NCBI GenBank assembly: GCA_020725025.1
Contig: DYFV01000035.1
Location: 1 to 51,695 of the forward strand
DNA: 51,695 bases
Reading direction: 5' to 3'
Source: Azoarcus sp.
Lineage (GTDB): Bacteria; Pseudomonadota; Gammaproteobacteria; Burkholderiales; Rhodocyclaceae
A program made the position numbers and the translations under genes. Shown here piece after piece: positions 9,860 to 17,517 of the stretch. The first letter of the stretch is position 1, and every line of letters starts with the position of its first letter. A model generated the notes under the pieces. The model had not been told where the DNA came from, did not search any database, and worked only from the letters and a program-made list of their open reading frames with translations.

Positions 9860-11179
9860 TTGAGCCAACCGGTCGATCTCCTCGTCAACGCCCGCTGGAT
9901 CATCCCGATCGAACCTGCCGAGCTCGTACTGGAACGCCACGCGGTGGCGGTGGCCGGGGGCCGCATCGTTGCAGTCCTGCCGCAGGACGAGGCGCGGCAG
10001 CGGTTCGAGCCCGATCGGACCACCAACCTGCCCGAGCACGTCCTCATCCCCGGCCTGGTCAACCTGCACGCGCACAGCGCCATGACGCTCATGCGCGGCA
10101 TCGCCGACGACCTGCCGCTGATGCGCTGGCTGCAGGAGGCGATCTGGCCCGCCGAAGGCAAGCACGTGTCGCGCGCCTTCGTACGCGAGGGCACCCTGCT
10201 GGCGGCGGCCGAGATGCTGCGTGGCGGCGTCACCACCTGCAACGAGATGTACTTCCATCCGGACGCCGCCGCCGAGGCCTTCGCGGAAGCCGGCATGCGC
10301 GCCGTGGTCGGCATGACGGTGCTCGATTTTCCGACGCCCTACGCCAGCGACGCCGACGACTACCTGCGCAAGGGGCTGGCCGCACGCGACAAATGGCGGG
10401 GACATCCGCTCGTCGACTTCGCGTTCGCCCCCCACGCCCCCTACACCATTTCCGACGCCACCTTCGAGCGCGTCGCCAGCCTCGCCGCCGAACTCGACTG
10501 CCCGATCCATGTCCATGTGCACGAAACGGCCCAGGAGATCACCGACTCCCTGGCCCGTCACGGAATGCGCCCCCTGGCGCGGCTCGCCGGGCTGGGCATC
10601 CTCGGCAGCAATGTCATCGGAGTACATGGCGTGCATCTGGACCGGGCGGACATCGACATCCTCTCGCGCTACGACTGCAGCATCGCGCATTGCCCCAGCT
10701 CGAACATGAAGCTCGCCAGCGGCATCGCACCGATCGCCGCCCTGCGCCGTGCCGGCGTCCGCGTCGGTCTGGGCACGGACGGCGCAGCCAGCAACAATCG
10801 CATGGACCTTTTCCAGGAGATGCGCCAGGCCGCGCTCCTCGCCAAGGTCTCCACGCTCGACGCCACGGCGCTGCCCGCGCACGAGGTCCTGCGCATGGCC
10901 ACGCTCGACGCGGCGCGCGCGCTCGGACTGGATGGACGCATCGGCAGCATCGAGCCGGGAAAACAGGCGGATCTGTGCGCCGTCGCGCTGGATCGCGTGG
11001 AGACCCGCCCCTGCTTCGATCCCGTCTCCCATCTGGTTTACGTCGCCGGTCGCGAGCATGTTTCAGATGTTTGGATTGACGGGAAAATAGTTGTTTCCAA
11101 AGGAATTTCGTCGTTGCAAATATGCGACAAAGAATTGCTCGGCTTTGCTGCAGTGTGGCAAACTAGGCTCGTTAGCTGA
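9860..11179 (+). CDS. TRZ/ATZ-family amidohydrolase, probable 5'-methylthioadenosine/S-adenosylhomocysteine deaminase
   Basis: This 439-residue metal-dependent amidohydrolase is predicted to deaminate MTA and/or SAH to inosyl products, removing SAM-pathway by-products in the cytosol. The metal and substrate segments are visible in order: NLHAHSAMTLMRG, FAPHAPYT, HVHVHE, GVHGVHL and LGTDGAASNN, followed by the usual SIEPGKQADL near the C-terminus. The start is a TTG at 9860 with GGAGGA about five bases upstream; no better ATG exists nearby. The last 30 codons are much more AT-rich than the rest of the gene, possibly because they overlap the promoter of the next gene. It is divergent from gyrA. 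Exact substrate is uncertain, since the family includes several deaminases. Confidence 0.85.
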   Translation: MSQPVDLLVNARWIIPIEPAELVLERHAVAVAGGRIVAVLPQDEARQRFEPDRTTNLPEHVLIPGLVNLHAHSAMTLMRGIADDLPLMRWLQEAIWPAEGKHVSRAFVREGTLLAAAEMLRGGVTTCNEMYFHPDAAAEAFAEAGMRAVVGMTVLDFPTPYASDADDYLRKGLAARDKWRGHPLVDFAFAPHAPYTISDATFERVASLAAELDCPIHVHVHETAQEITDSLARHGMRPLARLAGLGILGSNVIGVHGVHLDRADIDILSRYDCSIAHCPSSNMKLASGIAPIAALRRAGVRVGLGTDGAASNNRMDLFQEMRQAALLAKVSTLDATALPAHEVLRMATLDAARALGLDGRIGSIEPGKQADLCAVALDRVETRPCFDPVSHLVYVAGREHVSDVWIDGKIVVSKGISSLQICDKELLGFAAVWQTRLVS

Positions 11180-11279
11180 ACTGGATATGTTCGGTGCCCC
11201 ACAGCCCGGCAAGACTCCACGCGCGGCGTTCCGGGTAGCCGCTTCCCCTACAGCCTCTCCAGCCACAGACGAGGAAACC

Positions 11280-12005
11280 ATGATCAAATCGACAAGAAAA
11301 CAGAAGTTCGTACTGGCCGCGATCGCTGCAATCGGCTTCTCCGCGAGCGCTTTCGCCCAAACGGGCGACATCGTCGTCACCGATAAAGGCGTGGTCCCCT
11401 ACGCCCTCAGCCCGAACAACACCGTCGTGCGCAGCGGCTCCGGCCTGTGCTGGCGCACCGGCTACTGGAGCCCGGCCGCGGCCGGCACCGCCCTGGCCGG
11501 CGAGTTCCCGGTCGGCTGCGCGTGCGACGCCGACATCGTGCCCAAGGAGAAGTGCGTCAAGGAAGTCTCCGCACCGCCCCCGGCACCCGCTCCCGCTCCG
11601 GCTCCGGCGCCCGCTCCGGTCCCGACCGCCGAGAAGGTGAAGCTCTCCGCCGACACCCTCTTCGACTTCGACAAGGCCGTGCTCAAGCCGGAAGGCCGCA
11701 CCAAGCTGGACGAGCTGGCCGCCCAGGCCAAGGGCGTCAAGCTGGAAGTGATCCTCGCCGTCGGCCACACCGACCGCATCGGCACCGACAGCTACAACCA
11801 GGCCCTGTCCGAGCGTCGCGCCGCCGCCGTCAAGACCTACCTGGTGAGCCAGGGCATCGAAGCCAACCGGATCTACACCGAAGGCAAGGGCGAGCGTCAG
11901 CCGGTGACCGGCACGACCTGCTCCGACCGCCTGCCGCGCGCCAAGCTGATCGAGTGCCTGCAGCCCGATCGCCGCGTGGAGATCGAAGTGATCGGCACCC
12001 GCTGA
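11280..12005 (+). CDS. OmpA-family outer-membrane / peptidoglycan-binding protein
   Basis: This 241-residue protein anchors the envelope to peptidoglycan. It has a Sec signal peptide ([17 protein letters not shown], cleavage near residue 24), then a short Cys-containing domain ([17 protein letters not shown]). An Ala-Pro-rich linker precedes a C-terminal OmpA domain of about 110 residues that begins [10 protein letters not shown]. The motif [20 protein letters not shown] is the typical peptidoglycan-contact segment, and two further Cys near the C-terminus may form a disulphide. There is no N-terminal eight-strand barrel as in E. coli OmpA. The start is ATG 11280 after GAGGAAACC. A strong intrinsic terminator follows. 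Confidence 0.93.
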   Translation: MIKSTRKQKFVLAAIAAIGFSASAFAQTGDIVVTDKGVVPYALSPNNTVVRSGSGLCWRTGYWSPAAAGTALAGEFPVGCACDADIVPKEKCVKEVSAPPPAPAPAPAPAPAPVPTAEKVKLSADTLFDFDKAVLKPEGRTKLDELAAQAKGVKLEVILAVGHTDRIGTDSYNQALSERRAAAVKTYLVSQGIEANRIYTEGKGERQPVTGTTCSDRLPRAKLIECLQPDRRVEIEVIGTR

Positions 12006-12027
12006 TCGATCGCTTCGCAACACAAGG

Positions 12028-12050
12028 GCCCTGCCTCGGCAGGGCTTTTT
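12028..12050 (+). terminator. Rho-independent terminator after the OmpA-family gene
   Basis: A perfect 8-bp stem (GCCCTGCC / GGCAGGGC) with a TC loop is followed directly by five T residues and a T-rich tail. It lies 22 bp after the stop codon and separates this gene from ubiG. Confidence 0.9.
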
Positions 12051-12123
12051 CGTTTTCTCCCGGCGCTCGGAACGCTCCCTGCCGAGCCCGGGTCCCAGAC
12101 TCATCGAACGACAAGGCTACCCC

Positions 12124-12825
12124 ATGAACGCTAACGCCGATCCGGCCGAGCTCCGGAAATTCAGCGACCTCGCCCATCGCTGGTGGGACCCCACCTCGGA
12201 GTTCAAGCCGCTGCACGAGATCAACCCCTTGCGCCTGGGCTGGATCGACCGCAAGGCGGGCCTAGCCGGCAAGCGGGTGCTCGACGTCGGCTGCGGCGGC
12301 GGCATCCTCTCGGAAGGCATGGCCGCACAGGGGGCGGACGTCACCGGCATCGACCTCTCGGACAAGGCGCTCGGCGTGGCGCGGCTGCACCTCTTCGAGA
12401 GCGGGCTGAAGGTCGACTACCGCCACACCAGCGCGGAACAGCTCGCGAGCGAGAGCCCCGAGAGCTTCGACGTGGTGACCTGCATGGAGATGCTCGAGCA
12501 CGTTCCCGACCCGTCGAGCATCGTGCGCGCCTGCGCGCGCCTGGTGAAACCGGGCGGCCACGTCTTCTTCTCCACACTCAACCGCAACCTCAAGGCCTAC
12601 CTCTTCGCGGTGGTCGGTGCCGAGTACGTGCTGAACCTCCTGCCGCGCGGCACCCACGAATACAGCAAGTTCATCAAGCCTTCGGAGCTCGCGCGCTACT
12701 GCCGCGAGGCCGGTCTGGAGACGGTCGAGCTCATCGGGATGAGCTACAACCCGCTCGCCAAGACCTACTCGCTGGGGGAGGACACGGACGTGAACTACCT
12801 GGTCCACGTCCTGCGGGAAAGCTGA
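12124..12825 (+). CDS. ubiG: Ubiquinone biosynthesis O-methyltransferase (UbiG)
   Basis: This 233-residue SAM-dependent enzyme performs both O-methylations in ubiquinone synthesis. It begins with the UbiG hallmark [21 protein letters not shown], has SAM motif [14 protein letters not shown] at about residues 51-63, and carries the family segments [10 protein letters not shown] and FFSTLNRN. Length is normal. The start is ATG 12124 after an AAGGCTACC leader. In related bacteria ubiG is often followed by gph; here the tmRNA gene follows directly instead. Confidence 0.96.
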   Translation: MNANADPAELRKFSDLAHRWWDPTSEFKPLHEINPLRLGWIDRKAGLAGKRVLDVGCGGGILSEGMAAQGADVTGIDLSDKALGVARLHLFESGLKVDYRHTSAEQLASESPESFDVVTCMEMLEHVPDPSSIVRACARLVKPGGHVFFSTLNRNLKAYLFAVVGAEYVLNLLPRGTHEYSKFIKPSELARYCREAGLETVELIGMSYNPLAKTYSLGEDTDVNYLVHVLRES

Positions 12826-12835
12826 GCCGCGGGGC

Positions 12836-12863
12836 TTGCAATATAAGACCTACGTGATAGACT
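12836..12863 (+). promoter_or_regulatory. Candidate sigma-70 promoter of ssrA
   Basis: TTGCAA (12836-12841) and TAGACT (12858-12863) are separated by 16 bp. They predict a start near 12870, about 40 nt before the mature tmRNA 5' end. The leader contains a 6-bp hairpin (CTGCCC 12880-12885 with GGGCAG 12896-12901) that would be removed during 5' processing. Confidence 0.5.
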
Positions 12864-12909
12864 CCCCTTGAACTTTCGGCTGCCCGTCCCCAGATGGGCA
12901 GTACTCGAA

Positions 12910-13285
12910 GGGGCCGACCTGGCTTCGACGTGGGTCGCAAAGCAGCGCAGTGCATACCGAGGACCAGTCACCTCGTAAATCCATCTGGAAATCAACAAAC
13001 GCCAACGACGAGCGTTTCGCTCTCGCCGCTTAATCCCGGCGGGCGCTGCACCGGCAGGTCTCTGGGCCGGACGGTTCCAGCGTAAGCTGGACCACGCAGT
13101 GTCATTTACAGAGACTCGCGAGCAGGGCCGGGTTACTTGGCCCCGCAGCTAAAGGTAAGGTAACTCGCCTCTGGCCGGCCTGCCGACCGGCTAAGCCAGG
13201 GGTTAAATCAAATTGATCGGCTAAGTATGTAGAGCTGTCTGTGGAGGGCTTGCGGACGGGGGTTCGATTCCCCCCGGCTCCACCA
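12910..13285 (+). ncRNA. ssrA: Transfer-messenger RNA (tmRNA)
   Basis: The 376-nt one-piece tmRNA rescues stalled ribosomes by trans-translation. The 5' end GGGGCCG pairs with CGGCTCC near the 3' end to form the tRNA-like acceptor stem, and the T arm GGTTCGATTCC and the encoded ACCA follow. The tag reading frame runs 13001-13033 and encodes ANDERFALAA then TAA, with GCC as the resume codon. The ALAA ending is the signal for ClpXP/ClpAP, and the tag is of a betaproteobacterial kind. A terminator lies 25 nt downstream. Confidence 0.97.
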
Positions 13286-13310
13286 ACACTACCGGAGCAT
13301 TCCGGCAAAG

Positions 13311-13352
13311 GCCGGGAAAGCCAAGAAATTCAAGGCTTCCCGGCTTTTTTTC
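13311..13352 (+). terminator. Rho-independent terminator of ssrA
   Basis: GCCGGGAAAGCC (13311-13322) pairs with GGCTTCCCGGC (13334-13344), leaving one bulged A, and is followed by seven T residues. This is a strong intrinsic terminator 25 nt after the tmRNA 3' end. Confidence 0.9.
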
Positions 13353-13462
13353 GTCCATGGTGTCCCGAAGCGGGTTATCGAAAGCAGGGGACAACGACTC
13401 CGCTTCAGAAGAGATCGCAGCGCTTCCGGTGGGAAAAGAACGAAAGAACGATTGAACAAACA

Positions 13463-13489
13463 GAATGCCGGCGCCGAGCGCCGGCATTC
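13463..13489 (-). terminator. Rho-independent terminator of the PEP-CTERM gene
   Basis: A perfect 12-bp inverted repeat (GAATGCCGGCGC, 3-nt loop, GCGCCGGCATTC) lies 26 bp after the PEP-CTERM stop codon. On the minus strand it is followed by TGTTTGTT, so it most likely ends that transcript. Confidence 0.75.
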
Positions 13490-13515
13490 GAGCTTCTTAG
13501 CCTGCTGAGGCGCGG

Positions 13516-14121
13516 TCAGCTACGCTTACGACGCGAAGCGGCGAGACCCAGCAGGCCTAGGCCCGTTAGCACCAGCGTGGCAGGTTCAGGAACTTGGCTG
13601 GCGCTGGCGGTCACGCGCAAGTTTTGCGTGTCGCGCCAAGCGGTACGGTTGAGCGCCGTCGTCCCCAAGAGGCCGTTGCTCCACTCCACCGTAACGAAAG
13701 CGTTCCGCAGACTGTCGATGGCGTCGCCATTTTCGTCCAGAACGCTCCCCGTGACCGACAACGGATCGAGCGTCAGGATGAGGTCGATGTCTAGTCCCGC
13801 GAAATTGAACACGCCGCCATCCCCGATATTGAGGCCACTCCAGGTGACGGTCTGGAACCACGTGGGGCTGCTAAGGAAATCGGACGCCGCACCTCCGCCA
13901 GTACTGGTGTCCCAAGTCGCGATACCGTCGCCCGCAGCTCCGAGGCTGTAGACAACCCGCACAATGTTGTTACCCTCGCCTTGCGAGTTGGTGACGGATC
14001 CGGATTGCAGGAATGAGCCGCCGTCGAGTGTCACGCTCGCGATCGGTACAGCGTGAACTACGCCAGCAGATGCCAGTGCACCGACCAGAAGCGCACAGCG
14101 CAGTAGACTTGTATTGGTCAT
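13516..14121 (-). CDS. PEP-CTERM sorting domain-containing protein
   Basis: This 201-residue secreted protein has unknown specific function. It has a signal peptide (LLRCALLVGALASAGVVHA) and a Gly/Ser/Asp-rich beta-type middle region. It ends in a classic exosortase sorting signal: the motif VPEPATL, a hydrophobic helix (VLTGLGLLGLAA) and the basic tail SRRKRS. Such proteins are recognised by EpsH-type exosortase during export and are linked to exopolysaccharide or floc formation. ATG 14121 is chosen because it puts the signal peptide at the N-terminus; longer forms in the frame lack one. A sigma-54 promoter lies upstream and a terminator downstream, so it is a single-gene unit. No exosortase gene is in the window. 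Composition is less GC-rich than the neighbouring genes. Confidence 0.93.
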   Translation of the reverse strand: MTNTSLLRCALLVGALASAGVVHAVPIASVTLDGGSFLQSGSVTNSQGEGNNIVRVVYSLGAAGDGIATWDTSTGGGAASDFLSSPTWFQTVTWSGLNIGDGGVFNFAGLDIDLILTLDPLSVTGSVLDENGDAIDSLRNAFVTVEWSNGLLGTTALNRTAWRDTQNLRVTASASQVPEPATLVLTGLGLLGLAASRRKRS

Positions 14122-14218
14122 TTTGTGCCCCAAGAAAGAAATCCGAGGAGGACGGAATGGGGTCAGACACGACTTCATACGACGTCGAGGTCGCGTTCCC
14201 CTGCCTGCATGACCGTTA

Positions 14219-14235
14219 AGCAAGTAGCGCACCAA
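14219..14235 (-). promoter_or_regulatory. Sigma-54 (RpoN) promoter of the PEP-CTERM gene
   Basis: The minus strand reads TTGGTGCGCTACTTGCT, close to the consensus YTGGCACGRNNNTTGCW, with GG and GC separated by exactly ten bases. The predicted start is near 14209, giving a leader of about 88 nt to the ATG. PEP-CTERM genes are known to be driven by RpoN with the PrsK/PrsR two-component system in Zoogloea-like bacteria. Confidence 0.75.
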
Positions 14236-14302
14236 GACCGGAAGGTAAGAAAAAACCGTTAAATAACAGTACCGTTCCTCCTGTATCGATATACGCGGGC
14301 AA

Positions 14303-14319
14303 AGTCACGACGGCTGACT
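14303..14319. promoter_or_regulatory. Candidate enhancer (UAS) palindrome upstream of the sigma-54 promoter
   Basis: AGTCA and TGACT arms are separated by seven bases. The site lies about 85 bp upstream of the -24/-12 element, a normal distance for a bacterial enhancer-binding protein such as PrsR. It is found by symmetry only; the cognate regulator is not in the window. Confidence 0.35.
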
Positions 14320-14462
14320 GTAACCAATTCCGACACCTCCTGAGATGCAGCGTGTCCTGCCCCCGAAGGCAACGCCAGGACTGTCGCTTGCCCTGGCGCT
14401 TTGCTGGTCTTTTCGTTTCGCGGGCAGCCGGCGCCGCCAGAGCCCCTGCCCACCCGCCTCCC

Positions 14463-15395
14463 TCACCCCTCCCGGTCCGCGATCTCCTCGTCGTCGTTCG
14501 TCCACATGGTGCTTGCCAGGCGCGCCTGCAGGAAGTCGATCCAGGTGGTGACCTTGGCGGGCACGAAGCGCGGGGAGGGATAGATGGCGTGGATTTCCTG
14601 GGCAGGCAGCTGGTAGGCGGGCAACACCGGCACCAGGCGGCCTGCGGCGAGCCATCGCTTCGCGACGTACTGCGGCAGGATGGCGATCCCGACCCCCTGG
14701 AGCGCGGCGGCGACGATGCAGGAAAGATTGTTCACCCGCAGCGGGCCCGACACCGAGATCGATGCGGCGGCGCCGTCCTCCGCGCTGTAGTGCCACACGT
14801 GGTCGCCCTGAACATTGCTGTAGATGATGCAGTCGTGGCGGGCGAGCTCGAACGGCAGCTGCGGCACGCCGCGCCGCTCGAGATAGGCGGGACTCGCCAC
14901 GGTGATCCAGGGATTGACGCCGAGGAAGCGGCTGCCTAGCTGCGAATCGGCGAGCTTGCCGATGCGGATCGACACGTCGATGCCGTGCTCCACGAGATCG
15001 ATCATCGCGTCGTCGAAGTGCAGGTCGATGCGAACGCGCGGATAGGCGCGCATGAACTCGAAGGCGATCGGCATCACCACCCGTCGGCCGAAGCCCACCG
15101 CCGTGGCGATCCGCAGAGTCCCGCTGAGGCCGTCGCGCAGCACGGTGACCAGGTCCTCGGCCGTCTCCACCTCGCGCTGGATCGCCTTGCACTGCTGGTA
15201 GTACGCCTCCCCCGCCTCCGTGAGCCGCATGCTGCGCGTACTGCGATTGAGGAGCCGTACGCCCAGGTGCGCTTCGAGCGCCGCGATGTGCTTGGTCACG
15301 GTCGGCTGGCTGAGATTCGTGTCGTGGGCCGCACGCGAAAAGCTGCCGCTTTCCACGACCCGGATGAATAAGAGAACACTCGTGAGCCTGTCCAC
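14463..15395 (-). CDS. LysR-family transcriptional regulator
   Basis: This 310-residue regulator has an N-terminal winged helix-turn-helix (SFSRAAHDTNLSQPTVTKHI, about residues 18-37) and a C-terminal type-2 periplasmic-binding fold for an inducer. The family usually binds as a tetramer and activates a divergent target. Here the divergent neighbour is the TRAP transporter dctPQM, so its likely effector is the transported substrate or a metabolite of it. A near-perfect T-N11-A palindrome lies 35 bp before its start. It resembles the CrgA / AaeR-like subgroup with the segment NRSTRSMRLTEAGEAYY. The start ATG gives a full-length HTH. Confidence 0.92.
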   Translation of the reverse strand: MDRLTSVLLFIRVVESGSFSRAAHDTNLSQPTVTKHIAALEAHLGVRLLNRSTRSMRLTEAGEAYYQQCKAIQREVETAEDLVTVLRDGLSGTLRIATAVGFGRRVVMPIAFEFMRAYPRVRIDLHFDDAMIDLVEHGIDVSIRIGKLADSQLGSRFLGVNPWITVASPAYLERRGVPQLPFELARHDCIIYSNVQGDHVWHYSAEDGAAASISVSGPLRVNNLSCIVAAALQGVGIAILPQYVAKRWLAAGRLVPVLPAYQLPAQEIHAIYPSPRFVPAKVTTWIDFLQARLASTMWTNDDEEIADREG

Positions 15396-15429
15396 ACAAT
15401 CTCCCTGCCCGTAAGGTCACACTCGAACA

Positions 15430-15446
15430 TATTCTTGCGAAGAATA
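15430..15446. promoter_or_regulatory. LysR-type operator (T-N11-A palindrome)
   Basis: Seven-base arms TATTCTT and AAGAATA flank GCG. This is the symmetric T-N11-A layout expected for a LysR recognition site, and it stands out as AT-rich in a GC-rich genome. Its position in front of the lysR gene fits autoregulation and activation of the divergent dctPQM operon. Confidence 0.65.
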
Positions 15447-15495
15447 ATCAATATTCCATTCGCCATGTTTTTCGCGTTCCCAATTCCGGGCAAGA

Positions 15496-15512
15496 TTGGC
15501 GCGCGTCCTGCA
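15496..15512 (+). promoter_or_regulatory. Possible sigma-54 promoter upstream of dctP
   Basis: The sequence TTGGCGCGCGTCCTGCA has GG and GC ten bases apart, and matches the RpoN consensus except in the base before TGC and two others. TRAP/Dct transporters are often RpoN-dependent, but here the divergent regulator is LysR-type and the leader would be long (about 190 nt). Confidence 0.3.
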
Positions 15513-15710
15513 TCTCCGGGCATGCTTGCCGAATAAGGGTAAACCCTTGTTCCATCTGCCCGAAAAGAGAAGGGCGACGCAAAGGAAGGAACGTGCAGGA
15601 AGGACGGCCGGGTCCTCTGAAAATGCCATGGACATGGCCTTTCAGCAGATCGATTCCAGAATAAATGCGGCCGCTTCTCCTTCACAAGAAATCAAAATCG
15701 AGGAGACTCT

Positions 15711-16805
15711 ATGAGCAAGACACTTACGCGTCGCGAGATGCTGAAGGCGACCGCCGCATCGGCGATCGTATCGGCCCCGTTCATCGGCAACGCCCAGGCC
15801 CAGGCCGGGACGGTATGGAAGGTCCAGTCCACCTGGGACGCCGGCACCACCGGCTACCTGCTGTTCGAGCAGTGGTGCAACGGCTTCAAGGAGAAATCCG
15901 GCGGCGAACTCACCATCCAGCCCTTCCCCGCCAAGGCCGTCGCCGCCGACAACAACTCGCTGTTCGACTCCGTGCGCAGCGGCGTGCTGCAGGGCATGAA
16001 CCCGTTCACGCTGTACTGGGCGGGCAAGATTCCCGCCACAGTGTTCCTGTCGTCCTATCCGATGGGACCGGACCAGCCCGCGCAGTGGGACACCATGTTC
16101 TACGGCCTGGGCATGCTGGAGATGGCCCGCGAGATCTACGCCAAGCAGGGCCTGTTCTACGTCGGTCCGATCCACCACGACGCCAACATCATCCACTCCA
16201 AGGTACCGATCCGCTCGGTCGAGGACCTCAAGGGCAAGAAGCTGCGCGTGCCCGGCGGCATGGTGTCGGAGGTCTTCCAGCAGTTCGGCTGCTCCACCGT
16301 CTCGCTGCCCGGCTCGGACATCTTCCCGGCGCTCGAGAAGGGCACCATCGACGCGGCCGACTACGTCGGGCCGGCGGTGAACTACGACCTCGGCTTCCAC
16401 CAGGTGACCAAGTACATCCTGTTCGGCCCCCCGGGCACGATGAGCATCTACCAGCCGGTCGACCTGATGGACCTCACGGTCAACATGGGCGCGTGGCGCC
16501 GCCTGAGCAAGAAGATGCAGGAGCTGGTCGAGGACCAGGTGAAGGCCTTCTCGCTGCGTCACTTCGTGGCCATCCAGAAGGCCAACCTGGTGGCGATGGA
16601 CAAGTTCATCGCCGCCGGCAGCGAGGTCTCGCGCATGAGCCAGTCGGACGTCGAGAAGTTCCGCAGGGCGGCCGTACCGATCTGGTTCAAGTGGGCCAAG
16701 AAGGACGCCGACGCGGCGCGCGTATTCAAACTGCACCTCGACTACATGAAGAACGAGGTGCTCGGTTACGTGTCCGCGAACGACATCAAGGGCCTCAGTC
16801 TCTGA
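15711..16805 (+). CDS. dctP: TRAP transporter substrate-binding protein (DctP family)
   Basis: This 364-residue periplasmic protein captures the substrate for the DctQM membrane pair. The N-terminus has a twin-arginine-like signal (LTRREMLKATAASAIVSAPF), with cleavage probably after NAQA near residue 31, so Tat export is likely. The segments KGKKLRVPGGMVSEVF and GTIDAADYVGPAVNYDLGF resemble the TakP / 2-oxoacid and monocarboxylate branch of DctP, whose members carry a similar D-A-A-x-x-V-G-P stretch. The substrate is therefore probably an organic acid, but this is an inference. A good Shine-Dalgarno (GAGGAG) precedes ATG 15711. It is the first gene of dctP-dctQ-dctM. Confidence 0.93.
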   Translation: MSKTLTRREMLKATAASAIVSAPFIGNAQAQAGTVWKVQSTWDAGTTGYLLFEQWCNGFKEKSGGELTIQPFPAKAVAADNNSLFDSVRSGVLQGMNPFTLYWAGKIPATVFLSSYPMGPDQPAQWDTMFYGLGMLEMAREIYAKQGLFYVGPIHHDANIIHSKVPIRSVEDLKGKKLRVPGGMVSEVFQQFGCSTVSLPGSDIFPALEKGTIDAADYVGPAVNYDLGFHQVTKYILFGPPGTMSIYQPVDLMDLTVNMGAWRRLSKKMQELVEDQVKAFSLRHFVAIQKANLVAMDKFIAAGSEVSRMSQSDVEKFRRAAVPIWFKWAKKDADAARVFKLHLDYMKNEVLGYVSANDIKGLSL

Positions 16806-16877
16806 GTCTCCCCCTCCTCCACGGGCCGGGCCTCGCACTGCGTGCGGCGCCCGGCCGGCTTGCATCGGAAATTCTGT

Positions 16878-17516
16878 ATGGATGACCTCGAAGGTTTTGG
16901 TTTCGTACTGCCGCATTGGGCGTACTGGGGCTGGCTGGCGGTGATGCCGGTGATCCTCATGCTGCTCGCCAAGAGCAAGGGCATTCTTCCGGCGGTGCCG
17001 CACGCCCCGGGAGCCGGTTTGGTCGAGCGCACGATCGACTGGATCAGCGACCGCTCCGGCCTGTTCGTGGCGCTATGGAGCGTCAATGCCGTGCTCGCTT
17101 ACACCTATGAAGTAATCATGCGCTACCTCTTCAACATGCCGACGATCTGGGCGCACGAAGGCAGCTACCTCCTGTTCGGCATGCAGTACGTGCTGGCGGG
17201 TGCCTACGGGCTGCTGCACGGCTCGCACGTGCGCGTCGATGTGATCTACACCAAGCTCTCGCAGCGCGCGAAAAGCGCTGTCGACGTCGTCACCTCGGTG
17301 TTCTTCTTCGCCTTCGTGGTGGCCATGCTCTCCACCTCGTGGCGCTTCCTGTCCGACAGCTTCGGCCAACAGGAGCGCTCGCTGGAGACCTGGCAGATCC
17401 AGTACTGGCCGCCGAAGATGATGATGGTGATCGGCGCGGCGCTGATCCTGCTCGCGGGGATCGGGCAGCTCCTCAAGGACATCCGCGTGTTCGAGCAAAG
17501 CTGCCGGGAGCACTGA
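16878..17516 (+). CDS. dctQ: TRAP transporter small permease (DctQ family)
   Basis: This 212-residue membrane protein is the four-helix small subunit of the TRAP transporter. Hydrophobic helices are seen near residues 12-30, 60-80, 92-113 and 135-155, and another near 180-200. The segment SVNAVLAYTYEVIMRYLFNMPTIWAHE holds the conserved V-x-x-R-Y-x-F-x-x-P-x-x-W-x-E pattern of DctQ. It is a longer variant, with an extra N-terminal helix. ATG 16878 is preferred; an in-frame GTG at 16842 would add 12 residues. One base separates its stop from the dctM start. Confidence 0.9.
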   Translation: MDDLEGFGFVLPHWAYWGWLAVMPVILMLLAKSKGILPAVPHAPGAGLVERTIDWISDRSGLFVALWSVNAVLAYTYEVIMRYLFNMPTIWAHEGSYLLFGMQYVLAGAYGLLHGSHVRVDVIYTKLSQRAKSAVDVVTSVFFFAFVVAMLSTSWRFLSDSFGQQERSLETWQIQYWPPKMMMVIGAALILLAGIGQLLKDIRVFEQSCREH

Positions 17517-17517
17517 C

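Larger units (their letters stand above)
14122..14462. other. 341-bp intergenic region between the PEP-CTERM gene and the LysR gene
   Basis: No gene is seen here. The region holds the sigma-54 promoter and a candidate enhancer palindrome listed separately. It also has a 7-bp inverted repeat at 14373-14398 (CGCCAGG / CCTGGCG) downstream of the LysR gene, a weak terminator candidate. Confidence 0.6.
15396..15710. other. 315-bp divergent regulatory region between the LysR gene and dctP
   Basis: No gene is seen. The region contains the LysR-type palindrome at 15430-15446, a sigma-54-like sequence at 15496-15512 and a 6-bp perfect palindrome with a 2-nt loop (AAGGGT / ACCCTT) at 15535-15548. The dctP Shine-Dalgarno GAGGAG lies just before 15711. 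Confidence 0.7.

Noticed and set aside
13102..13487. Small minus-strand frames overlapping the tmRNA 3' part
   Set aside because: They overlap the mature tmRNA and its terminator; no ribosome site or homology is seen.
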